From: Candidatus Spongiihabitans thiooxidans
GTDB lineage: Bacteria; Pseudomonadota; Gammaproteobacteria; Arenicellales; Poriferihabitantaceae
Assembly (NCBI GenBank): GCA_001543005.1
Contig: LFLB01000025.1
Coordinates: 26,362 to 90,361, forward strand
Length of the DNA stretch: 64,000 bases
Direction of reading: 5' to 3'
Shown: one piece after another, positions 29,548 through 38,714 of the stretch
Position numbering within the stretch: position 1 is the first letter of the stretch
Layout of the letters: each line of letters begins with the position of its first letter
Notes under the pieces: generated by a model
Databases searched by the model: none
Told to the model about the DNA's origin: nothing
Seen by the model: only the letters and a program-made list of their open reading frames with translations
Position numbers and translations under genes: made by a program

Positions 29548-30655
29548 GTGGGAGTGACGTCTTTGGCGAACATCATCAGTGTTAAAAACTTAAGCAAAAG
29601 CTTTGGGCAAATCATCGGGGTCAATGACGTTTCCCTAAGCGTCGAAGAAGGTGAATTTATCACCCTGCTTGGCCCCTCTGGGTGCGGAAAATCGACACTG
29701 CTGCGGATGATGGGTGGTTTTGAAACGCCCACGCACGGTCGGATTTTTTTAGCAGGGCAAGACGTCACCGACCTACCGCCGAACCGCCGAACCATTAATA
29801 TGGTGTTTCAGGACTATGCGTTATTTCCCCACATCAGCGTCGGCAAGAATGTCGGTTACGGCCTTCGGGTTGCTGGTATGAGCAAGCGCGAGGTCGCCAA
29901 AAAAGCGCACCATGCACTGACTCTTGTTAGCCTTGAGGACCGCTTCGACGATTCTCCACAAGTATTGTCTGGTGGTCAGCGTCAACGGGTTGCCTTGGCA
30001 CGGGCAATCGTGCGCCGCCCCAAGGTGCTGTTGCTTGATGAACCGCTTTCTGCCCTTGATGCCAATTTGCGCGAGCAGATGCAAGTCGAGCTTAAAGCCC
30101 TACACACCAAAGTCGGGTTGACCTTCATTCTTGTGACCCATGACCAAACCGAAGCCCTGACCATGTCGGACCGGGTCGTGGTGATGCGGAGCGGCAAAAT
30201 CGTGCAGATAGGCACGCCACAGTCGCTTTATGAACACCCTGATACCGATTATGTCGCGAGCTTCGTTGGCAGCACAAATTTGTTCCGATCACGGGTCGAG
30301 ACGAGCCCGGATGGCCCTACAATCGCCTGTTACGGCCAACCCTTGCGCACCCCGTCGGCGGCCAGCGTCCCCTTGGGGAGCGAAGCACTTTTCGGTTTTC
30401 GCCCGGAAAAGGCGGAACTCATACGCGGTGACTCGGCGGCCCGGCCAAACACCCTTGCGCGGCAAGGTGACCAATGTGCTCTACTACGGTCAAAGCGCGC
30501 GCGTGGTGGTCGATCTGGGCGGCGGACACATCCTGGTTGATTTGTCGATATCCGATGTCGTCGGACTGTCGGGCCTGCCACAAGATGGCGAGGCGGTCAG
30601 CATCATCATCGCACCCCACAAGATCATGATCCTTGTCGACGAAATGGTCGCATGA
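29548..30655 (+). CDS. ABC transporter ATP-binding protein (PotA-like), C-terminal frameshift
   Basis: The nucleotide-binding domain is complete: Walker A GPSGCGKST, Q-loop VFQDYALFPH, signature LSGGQRQRVALARA, Walker B VLLLDEPLSALD and switch histidine VTHDQTEA. The reading frame from 29548 ends at 30540 with an unrelated tail. The genuine C-terminal TOBE-domain sequence (LRGKVTNVLYYGQSARVVVD to VDEMVA) continues in the next frame to a TGA at 30655, which overlaps the ATG of the first permease gene. One base gained or lost near 30430-30465 accounts for this. The intact protein would be about 369 residues. The start is uncertain between GTG at 29548 or 29554 and TTG at 29563. ATPase activity may survive; the regulatory domain is lost unless this is a sequencing error. 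Confidence 0.85.
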
Positions 30656-31521
30656 GTGCTTTCCTTTCCTTGCGCTTGAAACGGGCCGCCGTGCTGTCAC
30701 CGCCGCTTTTGTGGACGATATTGTTCATGTTCGTCCCTTACACGATCCTGTTTGTCTATAGTTTTTGGCTCAAAAAATACCCGACTTTTGAGCCCGCTTT
30801 TCAATTTGGCAATTATCTCGAAATCGCCAGCGATCCGCAATATTTTCGTGTGCTTTTACGCACCATCAAAATCGCGCTTCTGGTCTCGCTCGGGTCGTTC
30901 TTTCTCGCCTACCCTTATGCTTATTTTCTTGCATTCAAAGTGAAGCGTCCGGGAGTTCGGATCGCACTTTATATGGCCATCGTCGCGCCCTTGTGGGTGT
31001 CCTATCTCCTTCGTGCTTATATGTGGAAAACGATTTTGGGTACCATCGGCGTTCTTAATTCTTTCCTGATGTCGGTCGGAATTCTGACCGAGCCATCCTC
31101 GATTTTTCTCTATAACCAGACCGCGATGGTCGTGACGTTGACCTATATATTTATCCCGTTTATGGTGATGCCGATTTACGCGGTGCTGGAAAAAATTCCG
31201 CACAACCTTATAGAAGTTTCAAGTGATCTCGGCGTCGGCCGGGTGTGCACTTTTTTAAAAGTGACCTTGCCGCTGTCGATCCCCGGTATTGTTGCCGGGT
31301 TCCCCATGACCTTCTGTCTATCCTTTGGTGATTTTATTACGTCCTTCCTTGTGGGTGGGCCGGACGGGCTGATGATCGCGAATGTGATTGCCACCCAGTT
31401 TGGGGCTTCGCTGAACTGGCCGCTCGGCTCAGCTTTGGCCTTGATCATGCTGGTGATCGTGCTCAGCATTGTCACTGCATCGGATCGGTTTGAACGCTTT
31501 AGTGAAGGGAAGTTCGCATGA
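30652..31521 (+). CDS. ABC transporter permease, PotB-like
   Basis: An inner-membrane permease of 289 residues with about six membrane segments, the first at roughly residues 17-37 (LLWTILFMFVPYTILFVYSF). The cytoplasmic EAA-type coupling motif is at IEVSSDLGVGRVCTFLKVTL, followed by PLSIPGIVAGF, as in binding-protein-dependent permeases of the PotB/PotH class. The start codon overlaps the stop of the frameshift-corrected ATPase frame, and the stop overlaps the next permease start by four bases, so the transporter genes are tightly coupled. The substrate follows that of the binding protein. Confidence 0.88.
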   Translation: MSAFLSLRLKRAAVLSPPLLWTILFMFVPYTILFVYSFWLKKYPTFEPAFQFGNYLEIASDPQYFRVLLRTIKIALLVSLGSFFLAYPYAYFLAFKVKRPGVRIALYMAIVAPLWVSYLLRAYMWKTILGTIGVLNSFLMSVGILTEPSSIFLYNQTAMVVTLTYIFIPFMVMPIYAVLEKIPHNLIEVSSDLGVGRVCTFLKVTLPLSIPGIVAGFPMTFCLSFGDFITSFLVGGPDGLMIANVIATQFGASLNWPLGSALALIMLVIVLSIVTASDRFERFSEGKFA

Positions 31522-32384
31522 CCGCGACCTTAAACCCGTCCGCGCTGAATCCCTTGGCCGAGCGGCCCAGAGCCAAGCCGCTCAGCACCCGCATCAAGAC
31601 GATCGCCGAGCGTATGTCCTGGCAGATCGGAATCGGGGTTATCCTTGGCTTTCTTTACCTGCCGATTGCCTTGCTTATTGTTTTTAGCTTTAACACCTCG
31701 CGTTCGCTATCATGGCCGATGTCCGGGTTGACGCTCGATTGGTATCGCAAGCTCGCCGAGAACACTCAGTTGATCGACGCCTTCGGCAATAGCGTTTATG
31801 TCGCGATTTCGGCCACTTTGCTAACCCTGATCATTGGCGTACCGGCGGCGCTGGCTTTGGACCGGATTGAGTTTCCGGGCAAGGGTCTCTTTCGTAAACT
31901 TATGCTTCTACCCATCGCTTTGCCCGGTATCATCACCGGCATTTCGATGCTCAGCTTGTTTCGGATCTTGGGGCTTAACCTAAGCCTTGAAACCGTCATT
32001 ATCGGCCATGCTACTGCCCTTTTGGCCGTCGTCGTGACCCAGGTTTATGCCCGCCTGCAACGCCTGCCAGCCAGCTTGCAGGAAGCTTCGTCTGACTTGG
32101 GCGCGTCAGAGCTTCAAACCTTTTTTCTGGTGACTTTGCCGAACATTCGCACGACCGTGATCGGCGCGGGCATGCTGGCCTTCACGCTCTCATTCGACGA
32201 AATCCCGGTCACCTTCTTTCTGACCGGACGCGACAACACTTTGCCGATGTACATTTGGTCAACCCTGCGGCGCGGCCTAACCCCCGAAATCAACGCCATC
32301 GGCTCGCTGATCGTGGCGATCTCGGTCGTTCTCATTTTCATTTCCGTCCTGCTACTCAAGGACAAAAAAAATTCCGTTCGTTAA
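31518..32384 (+). CDS. ABC transporter permease, PotC-like
   Basis: The second permease of the transporter, 288 residues. A cytoplasmic N-terminal tail of about 40 residues precedes the first membrane helix (IGIGVILGFLYLPIALLIVF). FNTSRSLSWPMSGLTLDWY is the characteristic periplasmic block of PotC/PotI proteins. The coupling motif LQEASSDLGASELQTFFLVT and the later FDEIPVTFFLTG are intact. Together with the preceding permease it forms the membrane channel. It is followed after 22 bp by the aldehyde dehydrogenase gene with a GGGAGAG ribosome-binding site. Confidence 0.88.
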   Translation: MTATLNPSALNPLAERPRAKPLSTRIKTIAERMSWQIGIGVILGFLYLPIALLIVFSFNTSRSLSWPMSGLTLDWYRKLAENTQLIDAFGNSVYVAISATLLTLIIGVPAALALDRIEFPGKGLFRKLMLLPIALPGIITGISMLSLFRILGLNLSLETVIIGHATALLAVVVTQVYARLQRLPASLQEASSDLGASELQTFFLVTLPNIRTTVIGAGMLAFTLSFDEIPVTFFLTGRDNTLPMYIWSTLRRGLTPEINAIGSLIVAISVVLIFISVLLLKDKKNSVR

Positions 32385-32406
32385 CCAACACCACTGGGAG
32401 AGACCA

Positions 32407-33894
32407 ATGAACATTCAGTCCGAAGTCAAGTCAGATATAAAAAAAGGTGCCCTTATTGGCGGGAAATGGGTCAAGGGGTCAGCGGGGCAGTTCGAGGTTC
32501 GAACACCCCACACCGGCGAAGTCTTGCACATGGTCGGACGTTGCGACGCCCGTGACGTCAACGCCGCCGTTGCTAATGCACGAAGTGCTCAGCCAGATTG
32601 GGCGGCCCTTTCGGTAATCGAGCGTGCGCAGGTCATGCGCAATATCCACAGGCTGTTTTTGGAACGTGCCGAGCCGATAGCTCAGATGATTACCGCCGAG
32701 ATCGGCAAAACCATCACCGACGCCCGCGAGGAGGTGTTTGAGTATTCAGCACCGTCTTGGACCAAATCGGCCGAGGAAATTCTTCGTCACCGCGGCTTGT
32801 CCTTTCCCTCAACCCAGGAAAGGACGACCAACAAACGCCTGGTGATGAACCACCGCCCACTTGGCGTTGTCGCAGCAATCACGCCTTATAATTTCCCCAC
32901 TGATATCTCCTCGATAGCGCTTGCGCATATCGTGGCGGCGGGGAATACGGTAATCTGGAAACCCTCCGAGTACGCCGCCGTCGCTTGCGCGATGCTGTCT
33001 GATATATTCAAGGAAGCTGGACTGCCCGACGGGGTCATCAACGTGGTTCAGGGAAAAGGAGACGTCGGTGCTGCCTTGGTCGACCACAAGGATGTCGATG
33101 GCATTTTCTTCACCGGGTCAACCAAAACAGGACGTAGCATCGCTGATAAATGCGCGCTTCGCCCTCATCTTTTGGAACTTGGCGGCGACGGGCCTTTCAT
33201 TATCCTCAATGATGCCGATATTGACGCCGCCGTCGACGGCGCGATGAACGGCTGCTTTTACTATACGGGGCAAGTCTGCACGTCGGCGGAGCGGCTTTTG
33301 GTTCACGAGGACATCTATGACGAGTTTCTGGAAAAATTCAGCGCCAAAGCCCGGAACTTAAAGATTGGTAACCCGGCCGAAGAAACCACCGAAATGGGGC
33401 CGCTGTGCAATTCAGCAACTTTGAACCGTGTTCGCGCCCATGTTAACGATGCACTGGCCAAGGGCGCTCACATTGAGCAGATTGGCCCCGAGGAAGGGCT
33501 TTACTACCCGGCGACGATTCTAACCGGAGTGACCACCGATATGTTGATTGCACAAGAAGAGACCTTTGGTCCGGTCGCACCGATCATCAAGATTCGTTCA
33601 GCCGAAGAGGCGATTGAAATTGCGCATCAGTCGGGTCTTGGCCTCATCGCCTCACTCTGGACGCGAGATCTTGCCACCGCTTGGCGGATTGGCGAGGCGC
33701 TGCCGCATGGTACGGTCAACGTCAACGAGACACCAAATTATTGGGATCAGCTTGCCCCTTTTGGTGGCACCGGCTCATCTGGCGTTGGTCGCGAGTTGTC
33801 GCAATGGTTTCTTGAAACCTTCACCGAGAAAAAACTGCTGGTGTTCAACCTAGGTGGTAAGCGTTATGATCGCAGGGCCGAGGGCGGCTGGTAA
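32407..33894 (+). CDS. NAD(P)-dependent aldehyde dehydrogenase
   Basis: A 495-residue member of the aldehyde dehydrogenase superfamily. Catalytic residues are all visible: Asn162 in TPYNFPTD, Lys185 in WKPSEYA, Glu257 in LLELGGDGP and the nucleophile Cys291 in YYTGQVCTSAERL. The Rossmann-type GSTKTGR motif is at about 237-243, and QEETFGPVAPI and GSSGVGRE lie near the C-terminus. Aspartate follows ELGG where many members have Lys or Asn. Placed directly after a polyamine-type transporter, it may oxidise an aminoaldehyde derived from the imported compound; no aminotransferase or amine oxidase is beside it, so this is inference. Confidence 0.92.
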   Translation: MNIQSEVKSDIKKGALIGGKWVKGSAGQFEVRTPHTGEVLHMVGRCDARDVNAAVANARSAQPDWAALSVIERAQVMRNIHRLFLERAEPIAQMITAEIGKTITDAREEVFEYSAPSWTKSAEEILRHRGLSFPSTQERTTNKRLVMNHRPLGVVAAITPYNFPTDISSIALAHIVAAGNTVIWKPSEYAAVACAMLSDIFKEAGLPDGVINVVQGKGDVGAALVDHKDVDGIFFTGSTKTGRSIADKCALRPHLLELGGDGPFIILNDADIDAAVDGAMNGCFYYTGQVCTSAERLLVHEDIYDEFLEKFSAKARNLKIGNPAEETTEMGPLCNSATLNRVRAHVNDALAKGAHIEQIGPEEGLYYPATILTGVTTDMLIAQEETFGPVAPIIKIRSAEEAIEIAHQSGLGLIASLWTRDLATAWRIGEALPHGTVNVNETPNYWDQLAPFGGTGSSGVGRELSQWFLETFTEKKLLVFNLGGKRYDRRAEGGW

Positions 33895-33940
33895 TACCAG
33901 AGGCAATCATGGTTGACTCGATAGCCTCCGGCAAGACCGA

Positions 33941-33960
33941 CCGCCGCGCTTAAGCGGCGG
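33941..33960 (+). terminator. GC-rich hairpin at the end of the island
   Basis: CCGCCGC and GCGGCGG form a seven-base-pair stem around GCTTAA, 47 bases after the aldehyde dehydrogenase stop. No run of T follows, so it is a weak terminator candidate or simply an mRNA-stabilising hairpin. The remaining gap to miaA (33961-34090) shows nothing else. Confidence 0.3.
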
Positions 33961-34090
33961 GGAGAGCCTTAATGGCGAGTGAACTCAAAAGTCATCTAGT
34001 CCATTACCAAACCAATAACTGTAACACTATGCCCAGTCGGGCTAAACATTCAATAGCGGATACGCTATCAGATAATTTTTCCCTAATACA

Positions 34091-35059
34091 CTATTCAAAT
34101 ATTCTATCCAAATAGACCATCATCGCGTCAACGGTTTTGGGATGACAAATATCAAACCACACCAGGTTCGACTGATTACGCAACCAGGTTAATTGGCGCT
34201 TTGCCAATTGCCGGGTTGCGACAATTCCATTATCCACCATTTCTTGATGACTCACCTTGTCAAACAGGTAATCCAACACCTGGCGGTAGCCCACCGTGCG
34301 CATAGCGGTCAGGCTTGCCGGATCTTCCAAATCATGGGTTAGCGCTTTTACTTCATCGATCAGTCCTTGCTCCAGCATGTGCAAATATCGTTGTTCGATT
34401 TTGCGGTGCAAAAATTTCCGGTCTGCGGTGAACAACGTCATTTTAACAATCGGATTCTCAAGCCTGCCGAGGTGCGCCGAACGCTTGGAGTGCGTTGTCA
34501 ATTCGGACGGTGGAACATTGGTCAATCGATATAACTCAATGGCACGTTGTATCCGCTGCGAATCAGATGGAGAAATGCGCCTGGCCGAAGCCGGGTCTAT
34601 GGTCGCCAGCTGCTGATGTAGTGCCGAGAGTCCTTTTTCGCGAATTTCATTTTCAATCAATATTCTGGTATCCGAATCCGCAGAAGGAAGGTTCGATAAC
34701 CCGTTTTCAAGAGCGGAAAAATAAAACATGGTGCCGCCGACCAGGATCGGCGTGTTGCCTCGTTGGTGGATGTCATTTATCAAAACGCCTGCATCCTTGC
34801 AAAACTCGGCGGCTGAATAACGCTCATCAATGTTGCGCACATCGATGAGATGGTGGGGGTAGGCATCGAGAAAGTCTTTATCGGGTTTTGCGGTGCCGAT
34901 GTTCATGCCCCGATACACCTGAGCGGCATCAACGCTAATCAGTTCACATTTAAATCGATCAAAAATTCTCGCCGCTGTGTCTGTTTTTCCCGATGCGGTC
35001 GCACCCATCAAGAAAATTACAACAGGCAGATCAGCGTCCACGCATGAACCACTTATCAA
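34091..35059 (-). CDS. miaA: tRNA dimethylallyltransferase
   Basis: MiaA adds the dimethylallyl group to A37 of tRNAs reading UNN codons. The P-loop MGATASGKTDTAARI is near residue 18, and SVDAAQVYRGMNIGTAKPD, the catalytic-Asp/Thr region, follows. PHHLIDVRN, GGTMFYFSAL, RRISPSDSQRIQRAIEL and the C-terminal TRQLAKRQLTWLRNQ are family signatures. Length with the TTG start at 35059 is 322; a GTG at 35041 is an alternative. Either start lies inside the mutL 3' end. hfq should follow, but here the next 9 kb is an island. Confidence 0.96.
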   Translation of the reverse strand: MISGSCVDADLPVVIFLMGATASGKTDTAARIFDRFKCELISVDAAQVYRGMNIGTAKPDKDFLDAYPHHLIDVRNIDERYSAAEFCKDAGVLINDIHQRGNTPILVGGTMFYFSALENGLSNLPSADSDTRILIENEIREKGLSALHQQLATIDPASARRISPSDSQRIQRAIELYRLTNVPPSELTTHSKRSAHLGRLENPIVKMTLFTADRKFLHRKIEQRYLHMLEQGLIDEVKALTHDLEDPASLTAMRTVGYRQVLDYLFDKVSHQEMVDNGIVATRQLAKRQLTWLRNQSNLVWFDICHPKTVDAMMVYLDRIFE

Positions 35060-36917
35060 TTTCGCTCAATGAAACGCTCATCCAGGTCGGGCGTCCGTGG
35101 TTGCATTGCCCCGAGCGTTCCACCGTTTCCATTTGCCTAAGTAGTGCGTTCATTTCTTCGATTTCGAGTTTCCGATTGGCACGAATGGAACCATGGCAAG
35201 CCACGCTGGATAAAATTTCGAGTTGGGCGTCGGTAATTCGATCGCTGCTGCCATGCTCGATCAAATCCGAAAGCACATCTCTAATCAACCGATCGATGTC
35301 GGCTCTGATTAATAACTCTGGTACCGAGCGAACCACTATCTTCTCTTCTCCGATCCTATCAATTTCGAATCCAACATCTTTAAATTGTGAAGAAAATGAC
35401 TCCGCAGCATCCGCTTCGATGTTGCTGACATTGATCTGCAAGGGCACCAACAATGGCTGGCTGTTTATCTGGTTCTCATCCATTTGCTGTTTCAGCATTT
35501 CATAAGTAATCCTTTCATGGGCAGCATGCATATCGACCATAATCAATCCTTCCTGGTTTTCGGCGAGAATATATACCCCTTTCAATTGTGCCACGGCATA
35601 GCCAAGAGGCGGACCAGGGGGAGGAATGTCCTGATCATTTTGCGTATCGGACAGTTCCGTTGACCGGGACTTGAGTGGTGTCTTTTGGTTGATGTCGCCG
35701 GCATCAAAATGGTTCTGAACTCGTTGCTCGTGGGGCTTGTGGGTCGCATGCGTCATGGTTTGGTAGGCCCGCAACTGCTCTCGAATCATCATTTTTATAT
35801 TCTGCTGTGCCGCACCTGAACCATATCCGCCCTTTTGGCTCGACCCCATTGGAATATTTTGGGGGGTTGGCAAGTGAACTTCACTGGATTCCGGCGTTAG
35901 CTGTGCAATTGTCCGATGCAATGTACGATAAATATAGTCATGCACCGATCGACTTTCCCTAAACCGAACCTCGCTTTTAGCTGGATGAACGTTAACATCC
36001 ACAAGGCTTGGGTCTATTGTAAAAAATAATACGAACGCCGGGTGGCGACCGTGGTATAGCACGTCGCTGTAGGCACGACGCACTGCATGTGCAACCAGAT
36101 TATCGCTAACCGGACGACCGTTTACGAAAAAATATTGTAGATCGCGTTGGCTCCTTGAAAATACCGGCAGCCCCATCCAACCATCCAATGACATAACCTC
36201 AACATCATCTTCAAAATAGATGCATTGACTGGCAAATGGTTTCCCGCAAATGCTGGCAATTCTTTTTTCTCTTTGAATTTCGTTGACCGCCGGCAGGACA
36301 TGAAAAGACTGCTTGCCATCGTGAGTGAAACTAATCTCCACATCAAAGTGGCTGAGCGCAATTTTGCGAATGACGCTGTCGCAATGATTCAATTCAGTTT
36401 TTTCAGTACGCAAAAATTTTCTGCGGGCCGGCGTGTTATAAAACAAATCCTCCACTTCGACTGTGGTTCCTTGCTGATGGGGCACCGGTTTTGGCGACGA
36501 TGCGGGCTTGCCGCCATGTATGGATATTTCATAGCCGCTTTCCTGTTCAGCCACTTTCGACTGCAATACCAATCTGGAAACCGCCGCAATACTGGGTAAC
36601 GCTTCACCGCGAAATCCCAACGTGCTGACGTTAAACAGATCTTCGATTGCTGTTAGCTTACTGGTTGCATGTCTTGACAGTGCTAAAGCGAGCTGCTCTT
36701 TGGGTATTCCAAAACCATTATCCTTAACCAAAATTCGTTTCAGTCCGCCGCGTTCTACCTGAATTTCAATTTCGGTAGAACCGCCGTCGATACTATTTTC
36801 AAGTAGTTCCTTTAATAGTGATGCCGGCCGTTCAATCACCTCACCGGCGGCAATTTGATTTATTAATTTGTCGTCAAGCTGGCAAATTTCTCGACGTTGA
36901 GTTTGGGTATGCTTCAT
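35031..36917 (-). CDS. mutL: DNA mismatch repair protein MutL
   Basis: MutL links mismatch recognition by MutS to strand incision. The GHKL ATPase domain shows IAAGEVIERPASLLKELLEN, DNGFGIPKEQLALALSRHAT and TLGFRGEALPSIAAV. After a variable linker (about 340-430, including a PPPGPPLG stretch) the C-terminal dimerisation domain contains DMHAAHERITYE, which fits the endonuclease consensus D[QM]HA-x2-E-x4-E. This version makes MutL itself the nicking enzyme, as in Pseudomonas, instead of relying on MutH. The 628-residue length is normal. It overlaps miaA by 29 bases and lies 36 bp after amiC. Confidence 0.96.
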   Translation of the reverse strand: MKHTQTQRREICQLDDKLINQIAAGEVIERPASLLKELLENSIDGGSTEIEIQVERGGLKRILVKDNGFGIPKEQLALALSRHATSKLTAIEDLFNVSTLGFRGEALPSIAAVSRLVLQSKVAEQESGYEISIHGGKPASSPKPVPHQQGTTVEVEDLFYNTPARRKFLRTEKTELNHCDSVIRKIALSHFDVEISFTHDGKQSFHVLPAVNEIQREKRIASICGKPFASQCIYFEDDVEVMSLDGWMGLPVFSRSQRDLQYFFVNGRPVSDNLVAHAVRRAYSDVLYHGRHPAFVLFFTIDPSLVDVNVHPAKSEVRFRESRSVHDYIYRTLHRTIAQLTPESSEVHLPTPQNIPMGSSQKGGYGSGAAQQNIKMMIREQLRAYQTMTHATHKPHEQRVQNHFDAGDINQKTPLKSRSTELSDTQNDQDIPPPGPPLGYAVAQLKGVYILAENQEGLIMVDMHAAHERITYEMLKQQMDENQINSQPLLVPLQINVSNIEADAAESFSSQFKDVGFEIDRIGEEKIVVRSVPELLIRADIDRLIRDVLSDLIEHGSSDRITDAQLEILSSVACHGSIRANRKLEIEEMNALLRQMETVERSGQCNHGRPTWMSVSLSEIDKWFMRGR

Positions 36918-36953
36918 AAAATAGTTAAACTATAAAATAATGACGTTGCAAAA

Positions 36954-38126
36954 TCAGTTAAAGAAATTTTCATTTTTGATCAGGTAGCGTTTTATTCCCG
37001 ATACCACAGCATTGACTATTCGATACTGGTGTTTCGAATTTTGCAACAATTTTTCTTCCGTGGGGTTGGTGATGTAAGCGGTCTCTATCAAAATCGAAGG
37101 AATATCCGGAGATTTTAATACTACAAAGCCGGCTTGCTCAACGCGCCTGCTATGGACCCGACCAACATTTTTCAACTCACTCAAAACCTCCTGACCAAAA
37201 CTGATGCTTTCATTCACTGTTTTGGTCATCGAAAGATCTACCAACGTCTCTGCCACCTGATCGTCCTTGTCCGCCAAACTCACGCCTCCGGCTAAATCAG
37301 ACGAATTCTCCTTGTTCGCCAACCATCTTGCTGTTTCGCTGGATGCGCCACGCCGGGACAAAGCATATACGGAAGAACCTCTTACATTTTTATTTTTAAA
37401 GGCGTCAGCGTGAATGGAAATAAAAAAATCGGCTTCAAGGTCTCGAGCAATTCGAGTGCGTTTCCGTAATCCAACGTAATAATCTCCTTTTCGAGTGAGT
37501 TCGGCTCTTAGTGCTGGTTGTTTGTCAATTTGTGCTTTCAGTTTTTTGGAAATTTCCAGCACTATATTTTTTTCTTTGGCTTTTCGTCCACGGGCACCGA
37601 TATCTTCACCGCCATGACCCGGATCGATTAAAACCAGCAACTTACTTTTTGGTTTTCGAGGTTGCCCTGAAATTGATTTGGGAATCGATCGGGTTATCGG
37701 CCTGGAAGGTTGATCCGCTTCTACCACGGCATCCTGATGATAGTAATCCACAACCAACCGATATTTGAAATTCTCAACTGGTGTGAGTAACTGGATAAAG
37801 TAGCGTACCGGTTTATCGAGATCAAAAACCAGTCGCATGGTATCTGGTTTCGGGTAGCCAACACGAAGTTGTTTGATGAATTGTCCGCTAACCCCCGGTG
37901 CCGGAACAGTGCCTTTTAGTTTCGTGTTCGGTAAATCAATCACTACCCTGCCAGGGTTTTTCAACGTGAAAACATTAAAGATCACCCCTCGGTCCATGTC
38001 AAAAACAAACCGTGACCGCTCCGGTGCATGCCACATACGGATATCGTTTACCACCGCTGCCTGGACCAGCCCACTGTTACACAGCAACAGGCTTACCATC
38101 AGTAGCGATCGATAGATTTTAGTCAT
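36954..38126 (-). CDS. amiC: N-acetylmuramoyl-L-alanine amidase with AMIN domain (AmiB/AmiC type)
   Basis: A periplasmic septal amidase of 390 residues that cleaves the peptide from MurNAc during daughter-cell separation. The signal peptide ends near residue 23 (LLLCNSGLVQAAV). An AMIN domain (about 25-125, VVNDIRMWHAPERSRFVFDM) targets peptidoglycan and the septum. The Amidase_3 catalytic domain has zinc-site motifs LIDPGHGGEDIGARG, SIHADAF and the catalytic glutamate in ILIETAYITN. There is no LysM repeat at the C-terminus, so it is closer to AmiC than to E. coli AmiB in layout, although its place between tsaE and mutL is that of amiB. Activation by an EnvC/NlpD-type protein is expected. 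Confidence 0.92.
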   Translation of the reverse strand: MTKIYRSLLMVSLLLCNSGLVQAAVVNDIRMWHAPERSRFVFDMDRGVIFNVFTLKNPGRVVIDLPNTKLKGTVPAPGVSGQFIKQLRVGYPKPDTMRLVFDLDKPVRYFIQLLTPVENFKYRLVVDYYHQDAVVEADQPSRPITRSIPKSISGQPRKPKSKLLVLIDPGHGGEDIGARGRKAKEKNIVLEISKKLKAQIDKQPALRAELTRKGDYYVGLRKRTRIARDLEADFFISIHADAFKNKNVRGSSVYALSRRGASSETARWLANKENSSDLAGGVSLADKDDQVAETLVDLSMTKTVNESISFGQEVLSELKNVGRVHSRRVEQAGFVVLKSPDIPSILIETAYITNPTEEKLLQNSKHQYRIVNAVVSGIKRYLIKNENFFN

Positions 38127-38155
38127 TAAACCGAGGATTGTTAAGATGCCGTTTG

Positions 38156-38629
38156 TTATGGTTGGTTGTGATTAGTTATGGCAACTTCGCGACCGATTTG
38201 GGTCCCGCAAGGGGATGCAAGCATATAGCGAATAACAATTTCATGGTCCGGATCAGGCAACACGCCAGCCCCGCGATCTGGCCATTCAATCAAACTAATC
38301 GTCTCAGGGGCAATCATGTCTCGAATTCCAATCATCTCTAGCTCTTCAGGGCATTTTACCCGGTACAAATCGAAATGATAGACAGAGCGTCGGTTAATGG
38401 TATAAGGTTCAACTAAAGTGTAAGTAGGGCTGGATACGATACCGTCAAACCCGAGTCCAGATAACATTCCTCGAACCAGAGTGGTTTTACCTGCACCAAT
38501 CTCCCCCGACAAAAACACGACACAGCCAGATTCAAGATTGCCGGGCAAAAAATTATCAGCTAAGCAGCGACCCCATGAACGACCTAAGGCCAGCATTGCA
38601 CATTCATCCGAAATTTCAAGGTTAGGCAT
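38156..38629 (-). CDS. tsaE: tRNA threonylcarbamoyladenosine biosynthesis ATPase TsaE
   Basis: TsaE is the ATPase that resets the TsaB-TsaD complex making t6A37 in ANN-decoding tRNAs. Its P-loop LSGEIGAGKTTLVRGML lies at about residues 38-54, SSPTYTLVEPY matches the switch I region, and YHFDLYRVKCPEELEMIGI is diagnostic. Length 157 is normal. It sits between nnr and amiC, the usual gammaproteobacterial position. IEWPDRGAGVLP marks the C-terminal part. Confidence 0.95.
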   Translation of the reverse strand: MPNLEISDECAMLALGRSWGRCLADNFLPGNLESGCVVFLSGEIGAGKTTLVRGMLSGLGFDGIVSSPTYTLVEPYTINRRSVYHFDLYRVKCPEELEMIGIRDMIAPETISLIEWPDRGAGVLPDPDHEIVIRYMLASPCGTQIGREVAITNHNQP

Positions 38630-38714
38630 ACGATTGCTTGAAAACTATTTTTATCTTTGCGGCTTTTGCACGAGCAGGGATTAAATACAGAAAAATTAGT
38701 CGGCAGCAGAGCAA

